Shown: positions 44,727 through 53,368 of the stretch, in pieces
Layout: each line of letters opens with the position of its first letter
Numbering within the stretch: position 1 is the first letter of the stretch
Source of the DNA: Saprospiraceae bacterium
GTDB taxonomy: Bacteria > Bacteroidota > Bacteroidia > Chitinophagales > Saprospiraceae
Assembly: GCA_020629615.1 (NCBI GenBank)
Contig: JAHDCZ010000005.1
Span: 1-58,404 of the forward strand
Length of the DNA stretch: 58,404 nucleotides
Direction of reading: 5' to 3'
Position numbers and translations under genes: made by a program
The notes under the pieces: model-generated
The model's input: the letters and a program-made list of their open reading frames with translations, nothing else
Database searches by the model: none
Told to the model about the DNA's origin: nothing

Positions 44727-45899
44727 ATGACTGATTTAAAACGATACGATTTGCGAGGAGTCTCTTCTAGTAAAGATGAGGTTCATCAAGCCATTAAACA
44801 TTTGGATAAAGGTTTGTATCCAATGGCGTTTTGTAAAATATTACCCGATGTTTCAACGGGTGATCAAAATTACTGTTCTTTAATGCATGCTGATACTGCT
44901 GGGACAAAAACAAGCTTAGCATACATTTATTGGAAAGAGACCGGAAATATCGATGTTTGGGCCGGAATTTCTCAGGATTCTATCGTAATGAATTTGGATG
45001 ATATGGCATGCGTAGGATGTTATGATCAAATCATTCTTTCTTCCACCATTGGAAGGAATAAAAATTTGATTACCGGAGAGGTTATCGCAAAGTTGATTCA
45101 ATCTACAGTAGACTTTACCGAAAACCTGAAGCAATACGGAATAAATATTCATCTCGCAGGGGGTGAGACGGCTGATGTGGGTGATATTGTAAGAAGTGTT
45201 GATGTTGGATTTACGGCTTATGGCCGAATGCAAAGAAGCAAAGTTTTGGAAAACAATATTCAAACAAACAATGTGGTCGTTGGCTTAGCCTCTTATGGAC
45301 AAGCCACTTATGAAACTATGTATAATGGTGGTATGGGAAGTAATGGTTTAACTTCTGCTCGTCATGATGTTTTTAAGCACGATTATGCTTCGAAATACCC
45401 TGAGTCTTTTGATCCAAGTATCCCGGAATCTGTCGTATATACAGGCTCAAAATCTCTTACTGATAAGATTGAAATTGAGGGCGTAGAAATGACTATAGGG
45501 GAGTTGGTATTATCTCCAACCAGGACTTATTTGCCTGTTATTAAACAATTATTTGATCAGTATAGAGAAGGAATTACCGGAATGATTCACTGTACTGGCG
45601 GTGGTCAAATCAAAGTAAAGAAATTTATAAAAAACAAGCGAGTTGTAAAGGATAACTTGCTTCCGATTCCGCCTTTATTCAATTTGATTCAACAGGAATC
45701 TGGAACTGAGTGGAAAGAGATGTACGAGGTCTTCAACATGGGGCACCGATTGGAAGTTTATTGTGATGCGGCTTACGCCGAAAGGATTATTAATTTATCA
45801 AAATCCTTTAATATAGATGCTCAGATCATTGGTTATGTGGAAGACTGTGAAGGAGAAGAAGTACATATTCATTCGCCGAAAGGCAAATTTGAATACTAG
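44727..45899 (+). CDS. purM: Phosphoribosylformylglycinamidine cyclo-ligase (AIR synthetase)
   Basis: 390 residues, the longer form seen in this phylum (E. coli 345). PurM-type landmarks are LMHADTAGTKTSLAY (nucleotide-binding Asp loop), SIVMNLDDMACVG, LAGGETADVGDIVRSVDV and IHCTGGGQIKV. It closes the imidazole ring to make AIR in purine synthesis; purB lies just downstream on the other strand. Its stop directly abuts the stop of the convergent gene. A 19-bp run near its 3' end also occurs after hemE. Confidence 0.9.
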   Translation: MTDLKRYDLRGVSSSKDEVHQAIKHLDKGLYPMAFCKILPDVSTGDQNYCSLMHADTAGTKTSLAYIYWKETGNIDVWAGISQDSIVMNLDDMACVGCYDQIILSSTIGRNKNLITGEVIAKLIQSTVDFTENLKQYGINIHLAGGETADVGDIVRSVDVGFTAYGRMQRSKVLENNIQTNNVVVGLASYGQATYETMYNGGMGSNGLTSARHDVFKHDYASKYPESFDPSIPESVVYTGSKSLTDKIEIEGVEMTIGELVLSPTRTYLPVIKQLFDQYREGITGMIHCTGGGQIKVKKFIKNKRVVKDNLLPIPPLFNLIQQESGTEWKEMYEVFNMGHRLEVYCDAAYAERIINLSKSFNIDAQIIGYVEDCEGEEVHIHSPKGKFEY

Positions 45900-46352
45900 T
45901 TATTCTTCTTCGTCCAATAAGGTGTTCTTAACATCTTCAACTCCTTTTTCTATTTTATCCCCGATTTGACTGGCTTTCTCTTTTATATCCTCTACGGCTT
46001 TACTAATGGTTTCATTTTCGAGGGCCTTGTCTGCTAGTTTTTGACTTCGTTCCGTCAGATCACCGACGACTTCCTTGCCTTTTTCCATCACATCATCAGC
46101 AAGATTTTTAGCCTTATCAGTAAAGACTTTCACGTTTTCATTTTCAAGAATATCTTCAGCGACATTTTTAGTTTTTTCATAAGCTTCACCAGCTTTTTCT
46201 ACAGCCTTCCCACTTAATTCTTTGGCCTTATCGATGGTACCGGTTATATATTCTTTTTCTAGTGTATCATCGATAAATTCTGTAGACTTATCAACCGTAT
46301 CCATGACAGTTTTTCCTGCCTTACCAAAAAGTTTAAATAGTTTCTTAATCAT
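45900..46352 (-). CDS. Amphipathic-helix repeat protein (LEA/apolipoprotein-like)
   Basis: 150 residues, almost entirely one charged amphipathic helix with 11-residue periodicity (A/G-x-x-x-x-DKAKE, EKAGEAYEKTKN, DKAKNLADDVMEKGKE). Such repeats occur in group 3 LEA and YtxH-like stress proteins and in surface-binding helices. There is no signal peptide and a strongly acidic end (LLDEEE). It follows purB by 9 bp. Possible roles are membrane or protein protection under stress; nothing in the sequence proves it. Confidence 0.7.
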   Translation of the reverse strand: MIKKLFKLFGKAGKTVMDTVDKSTEFIDDTLEKEYITGTIDKAKELSGKAVEKAGEAYEKTKNVAEDILENENVKVFTDKAKNLADDVMEKGKEVVGDLTERSQKLADKALENETISKAVEDIKEKASQIGDKIEKGVEDVKNTLLDEEE

Positions 46353-46361
46353 TTGATTAGT

Positions 46362-47693
46362 TTAAAAGTATCCGATATAATTAAAAGGAGAAATGGCTTT
46401 TAATTCGTCTTTAATATCGTCATTAATCGTCAAAGAATCAATAAATCGATGAATGGATTCTTTGGTGATTTCTTCATTACTTCTTGTTAAGCCTTTTAAA
46501 GCTTCATAGGGTTTTGGAAATCCTTCTCTCCTTAGAATATTTTGAATAGCTTCAGCCACTACCGCCCAATTGGCATCAAGATCTTGCCTTAGTTTTTGTT
46601 CGTTGAGTAAAAGTTTTCCAAAACCCTTTTGTAGGGATTGTATCGCAATTAACATGTGCCCAACTGGTACACCGATATTTCTTAAGACAGTTGAATCCGT
46701 TAAGTCTCGCTGCAAACGCGAGATGGGAAGCTTTTCCGCGAGATGGTGTAAAAGTGCATTGGCTATTCCCAAATTCCCTTCAGCATTTTCAAAATCTATT
46801 GGATTGACTTTGTGTGGCATTGCTGAGGATCCTACTTCGTTTTTATTGATTTTTTGTTTGAAGTAATCTTGTGAAATATAGGTCCATATATCCCGAGCCA
46901 TATCTATCAGGATGGTATTCAACCGTCCTAAGTTTTGAAAGATTGCAGCAAGGTGGTCATAATGTGCAATTTGAGTAGTGTATTGTGATCTCACTAAGCC
47001 CAGATCTTGGCCTACAAAATGATTGGCAAAAGTGATCCAATCTATATCAGGATAACTTACTTTATGCGCATTTAAATTTCCTGTAGCTCCACCAAATTTT
47101 GCTTTAATCGGGAGTGATTTGAGTAGAGCGTATTGTTCTACTAAACGTTCAACAAACACCATGAACTCCTTGCCTAGTGTAGTTGGGGAGGCAGGTTGAC
47201 CGTGTGTACGTGCGAGTAAGGGAATTCCTTTAAATTCTTCGGCTAAGGAATGAATTTTATCAATAAGTCCATCTATGGCAGGAAAGATAACTTTCTCAAA
47301 ACTTTCCTTTATAGATAAGGGAACTGCCGTATTGTTAATATCTTGCGATGTCAGTCCAAAATGGACAAATTCTAGAACATCCATAATGCCTAATGCTGAC
47401 ATTTTATCTTTGATGAAATATTCCACCGCTTTGACATCATGATTGGTAACAGCTTCAATTTCTTTTATCTTTTCGGCGTCAGCCAAAGAAAAATCATCAG
47501 CAATACTTTGAATTTGCTGGAGTTGATTTGTGCTTACGGAAGATAATTGCGGCACAGATTGACATAGGGCTAAGAAATATTTTATTTCTACAATTACTCT
47601 GTATTTAATCAATGCAAACTCAGAATAGAATTGATTTAAATCTTTTGTTTTTTTTGCGTAACGGCCATCAATTGGCGAAATAGCTTGAAGCAT
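46362..47693 (-). CDS. purB: Adenylosuccinate lyase
   Basis: 443 residues, near E. coli PurB (456) and of the same long type. The fumarase/aspartase-superfamily signature GSSAMPHKVNPIDFENAEGN, the HFGLTSQDINNT loop and ARTHGQPASPTTLGKE (catalytic His) are all clear. It acts twice in purine synthesis, on SAICAR and adenylosuccinate. It lies in a minus-strand run ppk - purB - amphipathic protein with gaps of 39 and 9 bp. Confidence 0.95.
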   Translation of the reverse strand: MLQAISPIDGRYAKKTKDLNQFYSEFALIKYRVIVEIKYFLALCQSVPQLSSVSTNQLQQIQSIADDFSLADAEKIKEIEAVTNHDVKAVEYFIKDKMSALGIMDVLEFVHFGLTSQDINNTAVPLSIKESFEKVIFPAIDGLIDKIHSLAEEFKGIPLLARTHGQPASPTTLGKEFMVFVERLVEQYALLKSLPIKAKFGGATGNLNAHKVSYPDIDWITFANHFVGQDLGLVRSQYTTQIAHYDHLAAIFQNLGRLNTILIDMARDIWTYISQDYFKQKINKNEVGSSAMPHKVNPIDFENAEGNLGIANALLHHLAEKLPISRLQRDLTDSTVLRNIGVPVGHMLIAIQSLQKGFGKLLLNEQKLRQDLDANWAVVAEAIQNILRREGFPKPYEALKGLTRSNEEITKESIHRFIDSLTINDDIKDELKAISPFNYIGYF

Positions 47694-47732
47694 GAAAGAA
47701 ATTTTGGAAGATTAATTTTGTCACAAAGATAA

Positions 47733-49838
47733 TCAGTCATCATTAATTTCATCTTCTACAACTTCCTTTTTAAGTGCGTCTTCTTCAAGTATTCGTTTGA
47801 GGTAGAAATAGGTTTCGTGTTGAGAGCGTAATACAAAATCAGAATCTCCTTTAAAGTAAGAATTGTTTTTATTGACGTCAATAATCCTAGATTTCATATT
47901 ATCCGACAATTGAAGTTTAAGAACATCGACAATGATCTTTTTTGTATCTGGATCAAAAATAGGGAAGATAGTTTCTACCCGATGGTGAAGATTTCTGACC
48001 ATCCAATCCGCTGAGGATAGAAGCACTTCTTGTCTTTCGCTAGTTCCAAAAATGAAAACTCTTGCATGTTCTAAAAAGCGATCAACAATACTTATTGCTT
48101 TTATATTTTCACTAATTCCTTTAATCCCTGGAACTAAGGAACATATTCCTCGAATGATTAATTGGATTTCGACCCCTTCTTGACTTGCTTTATATAGGAG
48201 AGAAATCATTTCGTTGTCTTGGAGGCTGTTCATTTTCAAGAAGATAAACCCCTTCTTTCCCTTTTTAGCCATTTTGATTTCTTGCTCAATAGCGGCAATT
48301 AGTCTTTCCTTCATTTGGAATTGACCAACCATCAAGTGTTTAAATGGTTTCTTTGGAATTTTTTTGGTCTCTAAGTAACTAAAGACACGAATAGCTTCAC
48401 TTAAAATACGTTTATCCGAAGTAAAAATTCCCATATCAGAATAAATCTTTGCTGTTCCTTCATGAAAATTGCCAGTACTCAAATAACCATAAAGTTGTGG
48501 TTTGCCTTTTTCAATTCTACGAATGATGGCCATTTTGGAATGAACTTTTAATCCTGGCAAACTGTAGTGTACGATTGCACCAGCCTTTTCCAATTTTTCA
48601 CCCCATTCAAGATTCGCCTTTTCATCAAATCTTGCTTTTAATTCAATAAAGGCCGTTACTTGTTTTCCAAGCTTGACAGCTTTAATCAAAGCTGACATGA
48701 TTCTAGAATCCTTTGCCACTCGATACTGAATAATTTTAATGTGTGTTACATTAGGATCCTCACTGGCATCTTCAAAAAATTTAACAACCGATTCATAACT
48801 GTGATACGGAACATGCAAAAAATGGTCCTTTTCTTTGATTGGGGCAAAAATAGAGTCAACATCTTCAAGAGCTGCGATTTCGAGAGGTGGAAGGGGTATA
48901 TCTTTTAGATGTATTAATCCAAAATCCGGAAAAGAGAAGAAATCTGAATTATTGTGATATCGTCCTTCTTCCAAAATATCATACTTGTTAAGATCAAAAG
49001 CATCCATTAAATAGTCTAGGAAATGTTTAGGAATTTCTCTATCATAAACAAGTCTTGATGCCGGACCTATATTCCTTTTATTTAGACTGAGTTTTATTTT
49101 ATCTACTAGATCGCCAGAATATTCATTATCGATATATAATTCGGCATCTCTAGTTAATTTAATCGAGTAGGTATCCAAAACATTGAAGCCAGGAAAAATC
49201 CAGCGAACACTATGACGAACAATATCATCCAAGAGAATAATATCTTTTTTACCTTCTTTTCTTGGTGGAAGCTCAATAAATCGATCCGTATGATCGGAGG
49301 GTATCTTTACAATGGCATATTGTGCTTTTTCATTTTTATCATCTTTTTGAATGAGATGCAGTGCTAAGTAAAGTGCCCCATTGTTTAAGAAGGGTCGAAC
49401 TTTCTTTCCTACCAATAAAACGGGCTGAACAAAGGGGAGAAGATGATCATTGAAATAATCTTCTATAAATTTATTTTGATCCTCATTCAAGTGTTTTCTG
49501 CGGACAATATTAATATTGTTTTTTTTGAGATCAGGGATGATCATATTCTCAAAAATATGAGAAAACTCTTGTTGTTGTTTGTTGACAATTTTTAAGATCT
49601 TACGCAAAACCTCTTGTGGCTCAAAATCTAGTTCTTTCTTAGTTTTCTTTCCGATCCTTACCAGATTTTTGAGCCCAGCTACACGCACTCTAAAAAACTC
49701 GTCTAAATTGGAAGAATAAATGGCAAGAAACTTTATTCGCTCGAGTAGGGGGACATTAATGTCCTTGGCTTCTTGCAACACGCGGTAGTTAAATGACAAC
49801 CAACTTACATCGCGATGAACATACGGAATCCGCTTCAT
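47733..49838 (-). CDS. ppk1: Polyphosphate kinase 1
   Basis: 701 residues, the normal Ppk1 length. N-terminal FLAIYSSNLDEFFRVRVAGL, the catalytic His in KVHSKMAIIRR, LSTGNFHEGTAKIYSDMG, and the second His in FLEHARVFIFG followed by LSSADWM identify it. It builds inorganic polyphosphate reversibly from ATP. It is upstream of purB on the same strand, divergent from tpiA. Confidence 0.95.
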   Translation of the reverse strand: MKRIPYVHRDVSWLSFNYRVLQEAKDINVPLLERIKFLAIYSSNLDEFFRVRVAGLKNLVRIGKKTKKELDFEPQEVLRKILKIVNKQQQEFSHIFENMIIPDLKKNNINIVRRKHLNEDQNKFIEDYFNDHLLPFVQPVLLVGKKVRPFLNNGALYLALHLIQKDDKNEKAQYAIVKIPSDHTDRFIELPPRKEGKKDIILLDDIVRHSVRWIFPGFNVLDTYSIKLTRDAELYIDNEYSGDLVDKIKLSLNKRNIGPASRLVYDREIPKHFLDYLMDAFDLNKYDILEEGRYHNNSDFFSFPDFGLIHLKDIPLPPLEIAALEDVDSIFAPIKEKDHFLHVPYHSYESVVKFFEDASEDPNVTHIKIIQYRVAKDSRIMSALIKAVKLGKQVTAFIELKARFDEKANLEWGEKLEKAGAIVHYSLPGLKVHSKMAIIRRIEKGKPQLYGYLSTGNFHEGTAKIYSDMGIFTSDKRILSEAIRVFSYLETKKIPKKPFKHLMVGQFQMKERLIAAIEQEIKMAKKGKKGFIFLKMNSLQDNEMISLLYKASQEGVEIQLIIRGICSLVPGIKGISENIKAISIVDRFLEHARVFIFGTSERQEVLLSSADWMVRNLHHRVETIFPIFDPDTKKIIVDVLKLQLSDNMKSRIIDVNKNNSYFKGDSDFVLRSQHETYFYLKRILEEDALKKEVVEDEINDD

Positions 49839-49914
49839 GATCTCTTTTTATCAGTTTTCGATCTAGATTATTGCAAATTATATTACTTAATTCACAAAGC
49901 CTAATGAAGATGTT

Positions 49915-49922
49915 TAAATTTG
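49915..49922 (+). promoter_or_regulatory. Probable -7 box of the tpiA promoter
   Basis: TAAATTTG matches TAnnTTTG, 33 bp before the chosen ATG. It overlaps a possible upstream TTG start (49920), which it thereby makes unlikely. No good -33 element. Confidence 0.4.
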
Positions 49923-49955
49923 TGGGAATTAATTCTAATTATAAAATATTGTCAG

Positions 49956-50711
49956 ATGTCAAGAATGAAAATTGCTGCAGGAAATTGGAAGATGAATACC
50001 AATCTTGAAGAAGCCAGTCAACTCGCTAATATTATTGCTGCCTATCAAAGACCAGATGATGTGGTCACCATTTTGGGGGTCCCTGCAGTATTCTTAGCAG
50101 AAGCTCAAAAATCTTCAAAAAATTATTCTAATATTTATATCGCAGCTCAAAATTGTCATCAAAAAGAAAGTGGCGCTTACACTGGCGAAATTTCAGCTGC
50201 TATGCTGGCATCGATGGAAGTACCATATGTGATCCTAGGACATTCAGAAAGGAGAGCCTATTGCAATGAAGATGATGCGCTGATTTTAGAAAAGTGCTTA
50301 ATGGCATTAAAACATAATGTAAAGCCGATCTATTGTTGTGGAGAACCCTTAGAAATAAGAGACTCTAATAATCATATAAAACATGTTTCTCAACAATTGG
50401 AAGATTCTATTCTCAACTTATCTTTGGAACAAATACTTCAAATCATAATTGCCTACGAACCCGTCTGGGCCATTGGTACAGGTAGAACGGCTACTCCTGA
50501 ACAAGCACAAGAAATGCACCAAGAAATTAGAAAAAAATTGAAAGAACGCTATGGCGAAGATGTTGCAGATAGAATACCTATCCTATACGGAGGAAGTGTA
50601 AAGCCTAAAAATGCCGAAGCAATATTTTCTCAAAAAGATGTCGATGGTGGCTTAGTCGGTGGAGCTTCTCTAAAAGCGGACAGCTTTTTGAAAATCATTG
50701 ATAGTTTCTAA
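49956..50711 (+). CDS. tpiA: Triosephosphate isomerase
   Basis: 251 residues from ATG at 49956; ATG at 49965 (MKIAAGNWKMN) is equally good for the family (248 residues). The frame extends to a TTG at 49920, but that lies inside the promoter box. Active-site residues are Lys in GNWKMN, His in LGHSERR, Glu in AYEPVWAIGTG, and the phosphate loop YGGSVKPKN. It interconverts the two triose phosphates made by FbaA. A strong bidirectional terminator follows. Confidence 0.95.
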   Translation: MSRMKIAAGNWKMNTNLEEASQLANIIAAYQRPDDVVTILGVPAVFLAEAQKSSKNYSNIYIAAQNCHQKESGAYTGEISAAMLASMEVPYVILGHSERRAYCNEDDALILEKCLMALKHNVKPIYCCGEPLEIRDSNNHIKHVSQQLEDSILNLSLEQILQIIIAYEPVWAIGTGRTATPEQAQEMHQEIRKKLKERYGEDVADRIPILYGGSVKPKNAEAIFSQKDVDGGLVGGASLKADSFLKIIDSF

Positions 50712-50732
50712 CAGAACATAGTTTACAAAAAT

Positions 50733-50768
50733 AAAAAAGCCTATTGATCACAGTCAATAGGCTTTTTT
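50733..50768. terminator. Bidirectional terminator between tpiA and the barrel gene
   Basis: AAAAAAGCCTATTGA (50733-50747) and its exact complement TCAATAGGCTTTTTT (50754-50768) leave a 6-nt loop, giving a T-run in both directions. The flanking genes are convergent. Confidence 0.9.
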
Positions 50769-50785
50769 ATGGATCCCAACAATGT

Positions 50786-51511
50786 CTAAAACATGACAAA
50801 TTTAGATCGTGCTCCACAAGTTGCTTTACCCACATAACCAATTCCCCAGTTTAGTTCAAATACCAAACCAGCAAAAATTGGAATTGACTTTTCATATCCA
50901 TCTGCATAAATATCAGGATCTCCTAAAGGAGGATTTTTATCTTTCGACGTTTTATTAATCATATCAGAAAATCCATATTCAAAGCGCATCCCTAAGATTC
51001 CGCTAAATCGACCATCATTTCCTAAAAAGTAGGCACCGAAACCAATAACCGCAGAATAGGCACTTTGATAATCATCCGATAAGTCACTAGAAGTTACTCC
51101 GCTGGCAACATCCGTGACTTCAACCTTATTAATCATACTCATTTTAGGTCCCAATTCGAAGTATCCCAAATTAGCATTGTTTCGATAGAGTAAATAAAGG
51201 TCCAAAGCAGACCAATCGACATCAATATTGGATTCTGAAGGTGCTTCAAAACTTTGCTTAGCTTTTGCCCACATCACATCAATTGAGATTCCATTGTTAC
51301 CATTGTTGATACCAATTTTACCACCAAAAGAATAGCCGGTTGAAATGTCATAATCATATCCATCACTATCAACAATGGCCATATTGAGCATACTAGTAAC
51401 ACCATACTGAGCTTTAAGTCCGGTATCAAACCACCACAATCCATTTCTTTGAGCTGTTGTATCAGCTATGGAGAATAGTAAGATTAGACAAGCAAATAGT
51501 CCTTTTTTCAT
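50786..51511 (-). CDS. Outer membrane beta-barrel protein
   Basis: 241 residues with a signal peptide (1-20, ending TTA|QR). Alternating strands with aromatic girdles follow: GYSFGGKIGIN, LDLYLLYRNN, YFELGPKMSMIN, GMRFEYGFSDM. It lacks the usual terminal Phe strand: the barrel-like part ends about GLVFELNWGIGY and a short tail with one Cys follows. No function can be assigned. Confidence 0.65.
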   Translation of the reverse strand: MKKGLFACLILLFSIADTTAQRNGLWWFDTGLKAQYGVTSMLNMAIVDSDGYDYDISTGYSFGGKIGINNGNNGISIDVMWAKAKQSFEAPSESNIDVDWSALDLYLLYRNNANLGYFELGPKMSMINKVEVTDVASGVTSSDLSDDYQSAYSAVIGFGAYFLGNDGRFSGILGMRFEYGFSDMINKTSKDKNPPLGDPDIYADGYEKSIPIFAGLVFELNWGIGYVGKATCGARSKFVMF

Positions 51512-51626
51512 TTTTCGTTATTTAAGTTAATTCTTCTATTTAAAATGTATAAAGATTGAATTTAATATATTTTAGATTAAAACCATTTATATTTAGAGCA
51601 GTAATCAACAGATTTCGCTGCTTTAC

Positions 51627-52049
51627 TTATTGCGCTCTTGACTTTTGATAGGCATCATAGCCTCCTTTAAGGTTATAGACATTTTTAAATCCTAAATTCT
51701 TCATCATTTTTGAAGCCTTAGCACTTCGTCCTCCTTTTTTGCAGTAAACTAAGTACGGGATTTCTTTATTCAACTTAGCAATTTGATTTTTAAATTGATC
51801 GTCATAAAAATTAAATTTTAGAGGTTGACCTATGACACCTTTTTCAATTTCTTCGGGCGTTCGAACATCAATTAATCTCATTTTGGGTTTACTTGCCATC
51901 AATTGATCCATATATTCTACACTGGTGTTGATATAGTCATTTTGCGAAGTGAGCGTTTCGGATTCGCTAGGAGAGTATTCCACTTTTTTTTTGCAAGAAA
52001 AAAAACTTATAAAAAAAGTACTGAGAAGAATGTATATTAAAAGGCGCAT
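51627..52049 (-). CDS. Rhodanese-domain lipoprotein
   Basis: 140 residues. A lipobox ends at Cys19 (ISFFSCKKK). One rhodanese domain follows, with LIDVRTPEEIEKGVI (60-74) and the active-site loop YCKKGGRS whose Cys103 is the persulfide-forming residue. The loop has the length found in single-domain sulfurtransferases such as PspE/GlpE. It is probably anchored in the periplasm or at the surface, where it could move sulfane sulfur. It is divergent from the steroid-reductase-like gene. Confidence 0.85.
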   Translation of the reverse strand: MRLLIYILLSTFFISFFSCKKKVEYSPSESETLTSQNDYINTSVEYMDQLMASKPKMRLIDVRTPEEIEKGVIGQPLKFNFYDDQFKNQIAKLNKEIPYLVYCKKGGRSAKASKMMKNLGFKNVYNLKGGYDAYQKSRAQ

Positions 52050-52117
52050 TGATCTTATTTTATTGACTCTAATTTATTATTGATTTTATTAAAAACTCCG
52101 AATAGGAGAGATTTTTT

Positions 52118-52870
52118 GTGAAGAATTTTGAACTCATAGCGATTGGATTAATCATTTTAGCACCGATTATATTTATTGTTTTACATTTTGTAACAGCACC
52201 CTATGGTAAGCACTCAAAACAAGGATGGGGACTTTTTATTTCTTCTAAATGGGCATGGATAATAATGGAATCACCTGCATTTATAATCATGGCGGCGTAC
52301 TTGTTTTATTTTAATAATCTTTTTGACAATTTTCATTTTTATCTTTTTGCCTTATGGCTAATACATTACGGCTATCGAAGTTTCTTTTTTCCATTAAGAA
52401 TATCGAATGTGAAAAAGAATTTTCCATTTTCAGTAATGTTGATGGCTTTGGTTTTTAATTTTTTGAATGCATATGTTCAAGGGGAAAATATAGTACATGG
52501 GGTTCAATATTATGAATCTATTGACATTTTTAATTGGAATGTTATTCTTGGAACTTCCTTTTTTGTTTTTGGTTTTGTAACACATGTGCATTCTGACCAT
52601 ATAATTTTAGATCAGAAGAAGCTCGCCAGTGGTCAATATATTATCCCTCAAGGATGGTTATTTAGATTTGTTTCGAATCCTAATTATCTAGGGGAAATTC
52701 TCCAATGGTTAGGCTGGGCGATACTATTGAACTGTATTGCTTCTTGGTCTTTTTTCTTGTTCACTCTCGCTAATCTATGGCCACGTGCAATCTCAAATCA
52801 TCGTTGGTACAGGTCTAAATTTGAGGATTATCCTGTTGACCGAAAAATCATTATACCGTTTATCTATTAA
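52118..52870 (+). CDS. Steroid 5-alpha-reductase-like membrane enzyme
   Basis: 250 residues from GTG at 52118; a Shine-Dalgarno-like GGAG 10-13 bases upstream supports this start, and no in-frame ATG is close. It has six to seven membrane helices. The C-terminal part carries the family signature FVSNPNYLGEILQWLGWA and RAISNHRWYRSKFEDYP, which in 3-oxo-5-alpha-steroid 4-dehydrogenases and related methyltransferases binds the cofactor. Whether it reduces a steroid-like lipid is unknown. It begins a plus-strand run with two lipoprotein genes. Confidence 0.8.
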   Translation: MKNFELIAIGLIILAPIIFIVLHFVTAPYGKHSKQGWGLFISSKWAWIIMESPAFIIMAAYLFYFNNLFDNFHFYLFALWLIHYGYRSFFFPLRISNVKKNFPFSVMLMALVFNFLNAYVQGENIVHGVQYYESIDIFNWNVILGTSFFVFGFVTHVHSDHIILDQKKLASGQYIIPQGWLFRFVSNPNYLGEILQWLGWAILLNCIASWSFFLFTLANLWPRAISNHRWYRSKFEDYPVDRKIIIPFIY

Positions 52871-52903
52871 TTCCTTAATATTGTCTTTAGCAAATAGTTA
52901 ATC

Positions 52904-53368
52904 ATGTATCGAATCGTTGTATTATTCCTTGCAGGGATATTGTTATCCTCTTGTGAAGGATCGGTCAAAGAATTAGAATTCAGAAGAATAGATAATCCTG
53001 AGATTAAAAATTGGAGTCTAGATTTAGTTCAAGTTGAAGCAAAATGTATCATGTATAATCCTAATGTAATAGGTGTGGATATTGATAAGATGCTCTTTGA
53101 TGTCATGATCAACAATCGCTTAGTTGCCAAAATTGATCAGCCAGTTCAAGCAAAGATGAGTGGAGAAAGTGAGTTTGGAGTACCACTATCATTTTCGTTT
53201 TCGCCAAATAAGGTTTATAAAGATCTCGGGATGAACGCCCTAGAAATAGGGATGGAAATATTAACCAATAGAAATATAGTACTTCAATTTGACGGTGGAG
53301 CTAAAGTAAGTAAAGGTGTTTTATCATATACTGTTCCTATCAACGATCAAATTAAATTGAGTTTCTAA
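52904..53368 (+). CDS. LEA type 2 (LEA14/WHy-like) lipoprotein
   Basis: 154 residues. A lipobox ends at Cys17 (LLSSCEG). The mature part is one LEA2/water-stress beta domain: VQVEAKCIMYNPNVIGVDID is the NPN strand, then FDVMINNRLVAKIDQP and a final AKVSKGVLSYTVPI. Such domains are Ig-like and common in envelope lipoproteins. Its TAA shares one base with the ATG of the next gene (TAATG at 53366-53370), indicating coupling. Confidence 0.8.
   Translation: MYRIVVLFLAGILLSSCEGSVKELEFRRIDNPEIKNWSLDLVQVEAKCIMYNPNVIGVDIDKMLFDVMINNRLVAKIDQPVQAKMSGESEFGVPLSFSFSPNKVYKDLGMNALEIGMEILTNRNIVLQFDGGAKVSKGVLSYTVPINDQIKLSF

Noticed and set aside
49920-49955. TTG start extending TpiA by 12 residues
   Set aside because: It overlaps a TAAATTTG promoter box and the extension has no counterpart in TIM proteins.
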